NCBI GenBank assembly: GCA_001599915.1
Contig: BCIG01000013.1
Span: 124,001-188,000, forward strand
From: Symbiotaphrina buchneri
Taxonomy: Eukaryota; Ascomycota; Symbiotaphrinales; Symbiotaphrinaceae
Length of the DNA: 64,000 nucleotides
Direction: 5' to 3'
The notes under the pieces were generated by a model. That model was not told the DNA's origin. It saw only the letters and a list, made by a program, of their open reading frames with translations, and made no database searches. This document shows, one piece after another, positions 21,601 through 33,280 of this stretch. The translations under genes were made by a program, and so were the position numbers. Position 1 is the stretch's first letter; every line of letters starts with the position of its first letter.

Positions 21601-24600
21601 GATAACGCTCTCGACAAGCTATATGCTCTTCATGAACTCCGCCAGCCCGAAATCCATTTCACGGTTGGGGAGGCTTTGAGCTGCGTTGCCGTAGGATGGG
21701 GTTCGAAATCATTAATTACTGCAATAGATGTGGACGGTCCTACACCTACGGGGACTTCCAGAAATTCAATATTGAGCGAGGTCCTCGATAGGATCCTCGA
21801 GAATTGCAAGCATACAAAACCGGCTTTGCGGAAGGCATCGGCTATTTGGCTGCTTTGCCTTCTTCAATTCTGTGGGGCCTATACGGATGTACAAGATCGA
21901 CTCAGGCGATGTCAAGCGGCTTTCAAGGGCTTCCTGGCGGACAAAGATGAGCTCGTGCAGGAAACTGCTTCTCGGGGACTAAGCTTGGTATACGACAAAG
22001 GCAACAGAGAGCTGAAAGACGATCTTGTCCGTGACCTGGTCAGCTCATTTACAGAGAACAACACGAGGCTGGCAGGGAGCGTGACGGAGGACACAGAGCT
22101 GTTTGACGCGGGATCACTACCGACCGGGGAGGGCTCCGGCGTCACAACCTATAAGGACATTCTGAAATTGTCTACAGAGTTGAATGATCCAACGCTGGTA
22201 TATCGTTTCATGTCATTAGCGTCCCACAATGCCATCTGGTCCAGTCGAGCTGCCTTTGGCCGCTTTGGTTTATCCAACATCCTCTCCGACTCCAATGTCA
22301 ACGGCTATCTTGCATCAAACCCCAAGCTGTATGCCAAATTATTTAGGTACAAGCACGATCCTTATCCAAAGGTCCGGGAGGCTATGGATCAGATATGGTC
22401 CGCATTGGTGAAAGACACCTCTGCGGTCTTGACGGACCGTTTCGACGATATAATGGACGACTTGTTGAAAAGCATCCTAGGGAAAGAGTGGCGCCAGCGA
22501 CAAGCAAGCTGTTCCGCAAGTATGTAAGAAATGAACCTATTTGCCGCATATATGCTGACCGATCTCTTCAACAAATAGTCGCGGAACTCATACAGGGCCG
22601 CCCCTTGTCCAAATACGAAAAGTACCTGGCAGAGATCTGGCGCTTATGCTTCCTTGTTCTCGACGACATAAAGGAATCGGTCCGCGCCGCAGCATTCGGA
22701 TTGGCACGTGTATTAACGGGCGTCCTTGTTCGTAACCTGGAATCCGAGACGTCGTCTTCGAAGGAAGCGCACAAGACCCTGGAGAGCGTGATACCATTTC
22801 TTCTGTCAACATCGGGTCTTGAAGCGAGCGCACAAGAGGTCCAGGCATTCGCTTTGGACACATTGCTGCAAATTATCAAAAAGAGTAAAGGAGCCGTACT
22901 CAGGCCTTTTATCCCGAGCCTTGTGGAAAAGTTATTGGGTCTTTTGAGTTCATTGGAACCTCAAGCCATCAATTACCTGCATCTCAACGCCTCGAAATAC
23001 GGAATAACCGAGCAGAAGATTGATGACATGAGACTGAATAGCATCCGCAGTTCACCGATGATCGAGGCTATCGAGAGATGCCTTGATCATCTGGACCAAG
23101 AATCTATGCAAGACCTCGTGCCAGCTCTGGAGAATGCGATGAGGCAGGCAGTCGGTCTACCATCCAAGGTTGGATGTACAAGGGTCCTGGTAACCCTGAG
23201 TACGCGGCACAACCTCCTGTTCCGTCCTTACGCAGACCGGTTCCTGCAGCTCACGCAAAAGTCAGTTCTTGACAGAAATGATGCGGTGTCTGCTGCATTC
23301 GCAACTGCGGCTGGCTATATAAGCCGGCTCGCCACAGACAAGCAAATCCTGAAGCTTGTAAACTTCGCGAAAACACTATACTTTGAAGCGGAAGACGAGA
23401 GACACCGTATCGCTGCAGGAGATGTCGTGTATGCGGTGTCGAAGCACGCGACCGACAGATTCTCTGCACTGGCCGCAGAAATCTTACCATTTGTTTTCGT
23501 CGCGAAGCACGACACAGATGAGCATGTCAAGGAACCCTTTTAAAATACCTGGAATGAGAATGTGGGAGGTTCCCGAGCTGTTCTTCTGTACCTCAGGGAG
23601 ATCATTAGCATCGCGTCCACCCACATTGAGTCTCCGCGGTGGGCTGTGAAACATAGTTCAGCGCTGAGCATTGCTGACACCGTCACCGCCGCTGCAAGTG
23701 ATCCCAGTCTGCCAAATGCACAGCTGATCTGGCCTGCTCTGGAGAAAACTTTGAGCGGCAAGACCTGGGGCGGTAAGGAGGTCTGCCTGCAAGCTTTCGT
23801 CAAGTTTGTTAGTTGGGGAAAGCAACTTTGGAGGGACGAGCCCCGGATTTCACAGCAAATGACCAAGGTACGTTGGTTCAAAACATCTCAAAGTGAACGA
23901 TTCAAAGGCTGACGATTCGCTCCCCGTTCTCAGATCATGCTGCGCGAAAGCAAAAGGAACAATGCAGTGTACCGGGAACGGGCATTGGTCTGCTTGGGGC
24001 AGTATGCTGAGGCTCGTGATGATGTGGACCTCTCAGGGGAAGTCCACGATGTGGTGGAGCCCTTTTTTGCGGATCTTACGGAAAAGGAGAGTGAAATGGA
24101 CATTGACTCCACCACTGGCGGAGCATCGTCCGGAACAATGTAAGTGGGACCGTTGGATTGTCCAAACGCTTACTATGTCCCGAGGTGAGATTGCTAATGA
24201 GCATTCCCAGTCGAGAGAGAACCATTGCTAGCGGGATTCAAGCGGTGTTCCGATCAGTCAATCCTGAACTTGTCGCGGACCTACCATCGAGACTCTCTCG
24301 AACCTTGGAGCTAGCAGAGACGCTGAGAGCTGAAACCACTAGGGTTGTCCAAGACGCTCTATGCGAAGGCATTCGGTCTCTCTTAGACAAGATCCGTGGG
24401 GCGGGCAAAGCATCGAGCCTAGCGGACTCTAAGGTCTCTCTTGGCTTTGTCAGACTTCTTTTCCTTCCGCACCTGGCAGATGCGCCGGAACAGACGCGGC
24501 TCAAGCAAGCAGAGGCAGTGCGCTCTCTGGCCCTGGCCCTCGCACCAACCACTTCGCCAGCAAAGGCAGAGCTACACCAGCTGGCTGTGACCGCCCGTGG

Positions 24601-24661
24601 CAACGAGCGGTCCATAAGCGTACAGAAGTCTCTAGATGACGCTCTGAAGCACCTGCAATAA
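18618..24661 (+). CDS. ECM29: Proteasome adaptor/scaffold Ecm29, with an in-frame TAA
   Basis: Ecm29 is a HEAT-repeat protein that tethers the 20S core to the 19S cap and marks faulty proteasomes. Seven exons fit: 18618-18791, 18913-18956, 19021-19138, 19192-22519, 22579-23867, 23934-24139 and 24211-24661, total 1,869 sense positions plus stop, almost the length of the yeast protein. Recognisable segments include KLPVAALLKQFKE, ERVELLPNLIQGL, EWRQRQASCSAIAELIQGR and LSKYEKYLAEIW. In exon five, codon 1543 (23541-23543) is TAA; the frame then continues as NTWNENVGGSRAVLLYL, typical family sequence, with no intron that would remove it. The gene may be a nonsense allele, a read-through case or a sequence error. 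If the stop is real, about 326 C-terminal residues are lost. Confidence 0.88.
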
Positions 24662-24859
24662 GCGGCTGATGCTCAATCGGAGAACTCAAGGACTGGCCAC
24701 CTTTTGGCGCCGCCTGTGCCTCTGCCCGAGCAGAGTAGGTTGACCGAAATGATGATGAGAGCGATTTCGAGGAGATGGAGCAAACGGGAGACGGAAGGGC
24801 CAATGCCGGGCACAGACGACCTATGACGAGCGCACTACTGGTTGGTAGATACTCGTCGA

Positions 24860-24882
24860 GTAAGGTAAGGTAGGTACCGTAC
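24860..24882. repeat. TAAGGTAAGGTAGGTACC cluster
   Basis: Short run of the same motif family, 200 bp after the ECM29 stop. Confidence 0.55.
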
Positions 24883-25626
24883 TAGTTGGACCAGGCTTGT
24901 GACTGGTCATCTGAGGCGGGTTGGCACTAGGGATAGCTACCTTCCCTTAGGTAGTCGAATTGTCGAAAGCATCTCTCAGTGTACCGGGAAATTAGTTATC
25001 AAGTCCACTTGCAGTGTGCACAACCCAGGGTCCAGAAGGTATGGTGGTGTCATCTTTTGGCTGGGAGTGAGTCGCGGTCCGCCGGTCTAGGCCATTGCCC
25101 TTTGCAACCAAAGAGTTGATTGGCCTCCTCGGGGTCTGGTGCCCAATCATCTCTCTGAGCAAGCCATAAGTTCATAATCGCCCTTCCCTTCGGCCAATCG
25201 TATCGTTCAGTGTCCGTCAGAGCCGCCCACAACGTGCATGGGGCCCGTCTGTTCCAGAGAGGAAGAAGTTTGTGGGGCAGGTCGCGGGTCCCAAGATGGC
25301 ATCTTCCACAGACCCGCAACCGTTATAGGTCGTTTTCCTCGCTTTCCTCTTCCTGTCTAGGGGGAGAAAATGAAGGGGTGTAGTGGCTTGTCAAGGGAAA
25401 TGAAAGGGGGGAAGCATGTGCGGGTAAACTACGTTACCTTAAGGCCGACCAAGTGAAAGCTAGCCGTTACCAGCGAAGTGCCACGGCAATCCAGGTAGGC
25501 TTGGAAGGAAAGGAAGGTGCTGTACCTTGAGGTACTGTACTCCCGTGAGGAACTGACCGTCCAAACGTGTGGGTAGATACTCTGTACTCAAGCCCACTGC
25601 TACTCACCGCTCGCGCCTTGGGGATG

Positions 25627-25678
25627 AGTAAGGTGGGTAGATACCTTAGTACCACACGTTCGGTACCCTTACCTACCA
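25627..25678. repeat. AAGGTGGGTAGATACCTTA / GGTACCCTTACCTACC cluster
   Basis: Inverted arrangement: AGTAAGGTGGGTAG on the left and CCCTTACCTACC on the right, about 50 bp overall. Confidence 0.5.
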
Positions 25679-28108
25679 AGTTCCAGCCACCTGTGTGCTC
25701 TCTGCTGAACGGCCACCCCAGCATTTTCCCCTTGTGGCTCCCAGCGGCCGTCATGGTCGCAGCGATTCTAGCAGCAAAAGGCGGCAGGGCGCCATTGACC
25801 ACCTGGGAGATTTAGCGTTACGATCTGCGGAGCGCCACGGGACTGCACTAAGTAAAGCTTAAAAGACGAAGGAAAACCAAGAGCGGCGTCCTGATTGGCT
25901 TCGGCGCATCTGTCCTGGTGTGTGAGATCGTCGTCAGCAACTGGCGAGTGACGGAAGTTGAACGTTAGCAAGGGGCCTAGCACCGCGCTAACAACTAGTC
26001 TTGCTCGCTTGTCACACGTCCCTCAAAATAACGGATTCCAAACCCCTGGCCCTTTTCTCGGGCGTCAAGTACATCAGAAGGAATTTGTCATGCGCCGTGT
26101 ATCTGAGGTGACAGCACTGTAGAGCGAGCACAAGTAGGGAGATGATACTCCTAACACAGAATATCACAAGGTAGTCTTGGGTGAACAATGTATCAGCAGT
26201 CATACCATAGCGGTCTTCATAGTGCTTCGTCCACCACAGCCTGGCTGCTGCTGTCATGGCCAACGGGCCTTGTGCAATAAACCCATGGCAAGTCGAGCGT
26301 AATGTTCAGTAATGGTAGACCCAGCATGCCGGAGCAAGTCCAGTGCATCAGGCAGGATGCGTCCGACTCCCAATACCCGCTGCAGCGATAGAATATGCGC
26401 TAAAAATGGAAGTGGAGTACTAGCGGTCTCCAACAGTCTCGACAATGTCGAGCTTTCTTATCAATGGAAAAAAAAAAGAAGAAAAGGAAGAAAATTGTTC
26501 CATGGGTCTGTGTACGAATGCAGGCACTGCAGTACTCTTGGTCCCCTCCTAAGGGATGCCACGTTCGAGACCTTGGCATATCCCAACATGTGCAACTAGC
26601 TGCACCTGACTTGCAGGGCGATCAGGATCACACTGTCAAGAGATGTCTCCCGGGCAAATGACGTACTCTGGGCAGGTAATGGTGCACATGCTGCATGGCT
26701 TGAACTTCATTGCGGCGGTCCACCTTGTTTTAAGCCGCAACGGCGTGCTGGAAAAGTAGCGAGCGATCGCGACATCCGAGCACGCAACGCCAGACAAGTT
26801 GGGCACAGATGAGCTGAGATTAGAAAGGGTAGATCCGGGGGAGCAGTCCAGGCTCGCCAATACACTTGATAACAAGCAAAGCGGCCAATAAAGCCTTCCA
26901 CTATCCGCGATATCGGCTGCCCGTGGTCGATTGTGTTGAGAGACATGCACAAAATTTTCCAATGGAGCAGTCTGGGCGAGGTAATACAGTCAATCAGGCA
27001 GCCACATCAGACGGCAGAGCCATGAATAGCTTGGGTTTCCGGTCAAATTCCTGGTTGCAACGAGCATAATCAGTCTAACTAAACCTCAAACTCTATGTTT
27101 GCCTTTTCAGAAGCCAGCTCAGATCGTGAGCTGAGAGCTCTCAAATCGATGGCCCAATTGCCAGGACATCAATGTACGTGGCATGATCTGGTAGGCTTGG
27201 TGGCTGCAGGAATCTGATCACAGGCCACGTGTATACCTCTGTCAAAGCGCCGAAGGACTGATCTAGGACGGTATATCCTCATAGGTTAGGGGACTGCCAC
27301 TCGTCTCAGGCCTTGAGGGCCTTGGGAGCTGTCAAACGGGAAAAAGCTGTTGGGCATTTGCGCAAGTAAAATCTATGATTGCGTACCGAATTTGACAAGA
27401 GCGTAAGACCTGCGCTGCGAAGAGACTGCTGGTGTGGATAAAGGCACTGACCATGCAGGATGATCCACATTCGCTGCACTGAGCGGAATGGTGCCAAAAC
27501 TGTGGAGAATGTTCGGGTGGTGTTTATCAGAGGTCGCAGGGTTAATCGAGATATCCGTTTTACCATGCACAGAGAGCGGAGCCATGAGCGGGTGATGACA
27601 ACAATCTGTAAGACCTCTTGGGCCCAAGGTCGCCGTGTTCCATGCTGCAGTCGAAAGGGATCGCGGCTACCACGAAAGGAGTAAAGTTTCCGTAGGCCGG
27701 CACCGGGCTCCTGGTACGCTCGTCGTCTGCGTGTTGCTATCTACGCCCGCCCAGACGAAATGAGCATGCCGTACACCAGCATGCGGCTGCGGCGACGGTT
27801 TGGCTTAGGTGCAAAGCTTCGGAGCCCCTAAGTGGACTAACTTTAGCTCGACGCAAAACGTTCAGGAAGGCAGCGGGTCAAACCAGGTTAACATGAGCGT
27901 TAGCCGCTTGGGTCTTGGGGGAGAAACGTCCCTGGGCCTGAGGAGGTGCGTCCACCGTCCACCAGCGTACCCTTCCGTAGCCTTAGGGGACTTTTCCTCC
28001 GGGAGTACCTCAGGAAGTACATACCTTAAATAACAACTGACCTACCTCACTCACTACTCTCTTGGCTCAGCGTTACAGATGCTCTGACGGGCCACGCCGG
28101 CTCATGCA

Positions 28109-28186
28109 AGTAAGGTACTAGGTAAGGTACCTAGTGTCGCAGCAGACAGTCAGTGAGGTAAGGCAAGGCAAGGTAAGGTAAGGTTT
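28109..28186. repeat. GTAAGGTAC / AAGGCAAGGTAAGG cluster
   Basis: Includes GTAAGGTACTAGGTAAGGTA and then GAGGTAAGGCAAGGCAAGG with further copies. A second cluster (AGGTAAGGTCAGGTAAGGTA and more) follows at 28441-28479. Confidence 0.6.
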
Positions 28187-29080
28187 GAATACGCGCAACA
28201 TGTGCGGAATCCGGATGAAGCACGAAGTAGCTGTACCGACTCTACTCGTACGAATACGGATAATACTTCACCTCCCTCGCCTTACTTCCGCTCTCCGCGC
28301 CAGCACCGCTCACCAAGTCACCTTTGGGTTAGTTATCGGGCACTAAGGACTCAGAGGGCCCCGCACACAGTGTGCAGTCCGACACCATAGGAGCCCACAA
28401 CCTCCGCCCTGCACGGGCACCACTGGCAGTCAGGGCACACAGGTAAGGTCAGGTAAGGTAAGAAGGTAAGGTAGGCACCTCATCACTCTCGTGCCTCGCA
28501 CAGACTTGTAGACAAAATCCCCTTTAACCGCGCCAAGTCCGTCCGGAACTTGAACGCTAATTTTCCAAAAGAACTTCATTCTGCCTCTTCATGCTTCATA
28601 CACGCCTAAGTAGTACGCATGTTCAATTTCAAGCGCCGTGGTCAGGAAGTAGGCCAGTTACTGGCCGCTCCCTGCTGTTAAGGTGCTAGGTGATTTAGCT
28701 AATTGGGTTGCGGGGTGCTGGTGCTGTGTGAAGCTGCGAGAGAACTAGGCCTGTTGGCCGCCGATGACATTGGAGTGCCGCCCCGTCTCCCTTTGAGCAT
28801 CAGATGCTTTCGTCGTCTTTTGTCTCGATGCGCATTCTCTTGCTATTGCAACAATTTCCATTGGGGATTTTTATGGCCTTCGACGCATTTCTGCTCGAGC
28901 CCAACGGTTCGCCGGCGTCCTCTGTGTTATCGCGGGAAGACTCTCGTAGTCGTTACCCCACTACTCACCTTCGGCAGCACCGCTAACAGTGCCACTCCTG
29001 AAGTATCTGGACGTCTGGTTCCGTTCCTCGGTAGCATCGAGAATTGAGCCAAGGCACCGGGAGAAGGAGGAGCGCTGCAG

Positions 29081-31548
29081 ATGCAAAGAAGGCGCTCCGA
29101 CTCGTCAAGGAAGCAGAATGCTCGCCTGCCTGCAATTGCCCCTAAGGAGGAACAACCTCCTCCGGCCGGTTCATCTCTTCAAGCTGCAGCACCCCTGAGC
29201 AGCATAGAAATAGACTTGCCACGGACGCGGTTGTATCCGCGGTCGAGGACAGGCTGCTGGTAAGCACATTGAACTCACACGGGAACTATCACGGTTGACA
29301 AAGCAATGTATTAGGACATGCCGGCAACGTAAGGTGAAATGTGACGAACAGAAACCCACTTGCGGCGTATGGGAATCTGCTCCTCTTTCCAAGAAACCTT
29401 TTAGTGACTGATGGCAGCAATGCGAGCGACTTGGACATAGGTGCGACTATAGCGCCCGATTATCCTTTCGTGACGATACTGCTAGAGTTGTCGAAAAGAT
29501 GCAGGAGGTCAAGCGGACTGGAAGCGCTGTCTGGGATCGTATGTCCATCGAACCTTTCTCGCAGACTGGCCACTGAATCCGTCATAGCGCAAACAGTACC
29601 GGGCGAAGGGCGATCGACCAGTCCTGTGGAAGACACGTTGCCACCCTTTGCAGCATTAACGAACGATGAAGACAGGGAACTCAAGGCAAAATCTCGGGAC
29701 CCGGGAACATTCCATGTGATTGTCAATCCCGAAAGCTTCTCTGACCTGGATGAGTATAGGGAGGACGCTCCTCAAAGTCCGAGTCCAACGGTTTCGCCTC
29801 CACACGAACCGGCCGAAAATCTGTTCTCCAGTCTTGAAACCGGAGATCCGGCTGTCGTTATTCTGCGGAGATTTGAGGATGTATTGCGGCGACCTGCCAT
29901 GAGATCCTCTGGGCATCATCCTCGAGTCCGGTTGAGTGCCTCCAGGTCACCTTCTTCCCCCGCCAAATCACTGAGCGAAGAGTCTCAACCGGTCCAACCC
30001 CAACGCTCTGATCCCGCGTCAGCCACGGTAGCCGTGCATGCAACGACATCACTTGAGCAGACAGTGTCCGATAGCAGTCTTCAGGAACACTATCAGTTCT
30101 TCATTCGTCCACGGATAGCCTCCATCAGACAACAGGCTGGATTCCCCGAGCACTCCTCCTTCCAGATCTCACATAGTGGAAAAGACATATTTGAAGAGCA
30201 AGCAGCAATCTTTCCACCAGTATGGCCTTGCTCTGATGGGTGACCGGTAGCATTGCTGACAGAGTGTCTCTAGTTACATCACGCAATAATGGCTCTGGCT
30301 GCGGTTGGCATTGCACATAGAACGGGTGTTGGTGGAGTGGAGGCTTTGCAATACTATCAGCAAGCGTTACCGTCCTTGCAAGAGAGCCTTCAAAGCCCTC
30401 AAGATATAGTCTCCGATGGTGCCTTGTTCACACATTTCTTCCTGCTCCTTTGCGAAGTATGTCATCCCGCCGACGAACGATGCCAAGATCTTAACTGAAC
30501 CCAAACTAGATTGCGGCGGCTGAGATATGGGCCTCGAATCTCTGGGAGCATCATTTGTCCCAGTTGTACCGGATTATACTGGCCCGGCGACAGATACTTG
30601 GGCACGAACCACATACATTCCTTCTCTGGTGGATCTGTTGTATCGACGCCCATGCAATTCTTAGTGGCAACGGGAACGCCAGTTTTATTGGAGCAATGGC
30701 AAGAAATGAATTGCTCACGCTTCCAGAGTGGCTTTCAGGTCGTTCAGGCATCTCGGTGAACAGCCTTACTCCGCAAGAACAGGACCTCTTGCCTCCGATT
30801 GTCGAGTTTAATAGGAAGATGATTATCATTGCTGCGAGTTTCGGCCAAGTCGGTCGCGAGCTTCAGATGACTGGAAGAACTGAAGTCCCGATGGTCGGGC
30901 AGGGCTCATCAAGTGGAGACGTGCACTGGGGTCGTCAACAAGGCAGAATGATGGAACTGCGAGCCAGATTACACCGGCTGTGGGACCAAGAGATGCCATT
31001 GCGTACACCACCAAACTGGGCAGAGAGCATCGAGAACTTTCCGTCCAGAATGGGAACCTTTGTCCGCCATGTAAGTATACGATCTCCATGATGCCGTGCG
31101 TTATCGATATCATTGCGGCTGACCCGGTTAGGCTTGCCTCCTGTATCACGCATGCATCCTGTATTCACATACAAGGATGTGGGCATCACAACAGCCGGAG
31201 ACCCCATCAAAATCCCTTGAGGAGGTCAGTCGCTCAGCAGCCGAAATACTGCAGTTGACCAGTCGAGCTGCAGGGCAAAATCAGTTGGTACATCCGTTCA
31301 CCGTGTTTCCAATTTTCATGGCAGGGGTAGCTTCGTCCAGGGCGCAGGAGAAGATGTTGGCTCTCAACCTCTTGCGCACCTTGGAGCAAGACTGTATTGG
31401 AGGAAGCACCAAAGGAGCCCGCCAGCTGCTCGAGGCGGTGTACGATCAACAGAACGAGAGTCTGCAGACGCTAGGTCGGATAGTGTACACTGACTGGCTT
31501 CAAGTCATGGCAGATAAACGGCTGCAGGTGGTGTTCCTGGGCATCTGA
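29081..31548 (+). CDS. Zn2Cys6 (C6 zinc cluster) transcription factor
   Basis: A fungal-specific nuclear transcription factor; target genes unknown. Seven exons fit: 29081-29259, 29315-29366, 29418-29538, 29588-30219, 30274-30456, 30510-31070 and 31132-31548, total 714 residues. Splicing assembles the six zinc ligands C59-x2-C62-x6-C69-x6-C76-x2-C79-x6-C86, with the basic segment RQRKVKC and the end QCERLGHRCDY. Two introns fall inside this small domain. A Ser/Pro-rich linker follows, then a fungal-specific regulatory domain from about residue 300 (LQEHYQFFIRPRI, HHAIMALAAVGIAHR, FLLLCEIAAAEIWASN). The start at 29081 is the first ATG in the frame of the zinc cluster. No metabolic cluster adjoins it, so a pathway cannot be inferred. 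Confidence 0.85.
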
Positions 31549-33280
31549 TGAGGCATTGCATGCCTTTTGACGTTGTAGGGAGTATGGGCAACATCTGTCA
31601 CACACGCCTAGCTGTACACACGTGCCCTTGTACTTACAGAGAGGCAAGAGCAAAGGAGAAAGGGGCCACAGAGGGGACCTCGGGCGAGATCGGTGAATTT
31701 CCTTATACGGCCAAGCTTTTGCGTCACCCTTGTCTGCCTATATCCAATCAGGGTCACGACAGCTGCGGCGTCAAGATTCCGTAAAATGATGATTGGTCGA
31801 CTTCTGGGAACGAGGACACTAGTCGCTGGTCACTCCTGCTCGAAATACCCATCATTCATCATGCGTTTTTGCAAATCCTTATCACCCTGTTCCGATCATG
31901 TGCCGAGCTACCCTGTCGCTGACATGAGTCGATGATATGGCAACACATACTTCGTACTCTCACCCCGCATTTTGCGTTCACCCTACTACTAGGTGCCTGG
32001 CCTACATGTCGACCTATTATAGGTAGTGAGGTGGTGGAACGTGTAGTGAGAAGTCCCCGGTACTTTCATTTCGTTGCATGAATTCTCTCGTGACAGCAGT
32101 TGAGCGGGAGAAGGTTGTCGAGGACGGAAAATTCCTTGATCTGCAAGCCAGCTCCAATACTTCTTCGTAAGCAAACCCAGGCACTCTAAAGTCTCCTCTA
32201 CAAGCAGAGGATATCGGCTCAGCCTGCGTCCACTCCGATTGCCATCCAGACGACCAGAAGGAACAATCTAGGTACGGACCTAGGTACTTCATGGATTGAT
32301 CAACTTGGACCAAGTAGTACAAGACGTATGCTGAGATGCCTTTACCTTCCACCCAGTGTACGATGGACGATATCGCTCTCTGGACAGGCCCGAGTACTGT
32401 CAGACGGAACGGATATTGATTCTGGCGGGCCGCTCGAGGAACCTGTGGCCTGCATTTGTTGCCCAGAAGTGGTGACGGCTCCTACTCTACCTTAAGTACT
32501 TGAGATGGAATACACCTAGCTGCTTGGAATATGCTGTCCAGTTCTGAATGCCCTCTTGCAGATCGTAGCACATGGGATGGCTCAAACATTGGAGTGGTAA
32601 ATGCGTGAGAATGCACCATCCGGCTCTTGCCTCTGGGCTGGATGCACATGTTGGTTGGAGCAGTATATCGAGTACAGACAAATACGCCTGCAAGGATTGC
32701 AAATGGCAGACACTTTTCTTACACCACAACCACAAGCGGAAGGGTACTTCTGAATATTATTAAAGTGCCCGTGTGCTTCGTAGTTCGTCCTATCGTTCGT
32801 GCCTCTACCGGTATTTGGTGGCCCAAGCTCCCATCCAGGTATAAATGACGTTCAAGTTTACAGGCCGTTTACCGAGCTTAACCTTACCCGAGGGACTTTG
32901 GGCCCAATCACAAAGCCACTACTCCGTAAAAGGTGTACTTCGTATTTGCCGTCGAGCAGGCATGACACGTCTACGCAACACCTCTGGTCGTCTTCCACGA
33001 ACGAACCTAAGAAATACTCTTAGAGCTTGCGGAAGGCTCTCCTAAGCTGGCACCTTACTGGTAGCCCCGTCGACATACACGTCCTTCTAGAACCAAGATT
33101 TCCTCCACCTACATCCCGCAACTGCACCCGGACACCGCCTATACGTTGCCTCCTCATGCTCTCGCCTTGATCCGGGGTTTTTATCCCAATCTTACAACAC
33201 ACTGTGCGCGGAAAACCAAGAGCGCTTTCATGAACGGCTAATCGAGCATATCACCATCACCAACGGAAGAGGTCACCATC
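31549..33280. other. Intergenic, 1.7 kb, between zinc-cluster gene and UBX gene
   Basis: No supported gene on either strand; frames are short and unlike known families. The right end must carry the UBX gene promoter. No clear motif found. Confidence 0.5.

Larger units (their letters stand above)
24662..29080. other. 4.4-kb gene-poor stretch
   Basis: No gene can be supported. Open frames are short and of unnatural composition on both strands; two overlapping minus-strand frames at 26012-26445 have a hydrophobic patch but no family resemblance. It contains several TAAGGTA-type clusters (24860-24882, 25627-25678, 28109-28186, 28441-28479) and an A/G-rich tract at about 26465-26493. No transposase, reverse transcriptase or terminal repeat was seen. 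The last few hundred bases should be the promoter and leader of the Zn2Cys6 gene. Confidence 0.5.

Noticed and set aside
26012-26445. Two overlapping minus-strand frames with a hydrophobic patch, considered as a membrane-protein remnant
   Set aside because: No membrane-protein signature, no consistent splice model, and low complexity with the neighbouring DNA.
24662-29080. Search for transposons or old virus-like elements in the gene-poor blocks
   Set aside because: No transposase, polymerase, integrase or capsid-like frame and no long terminal or inverted repeats were recognised by eye.
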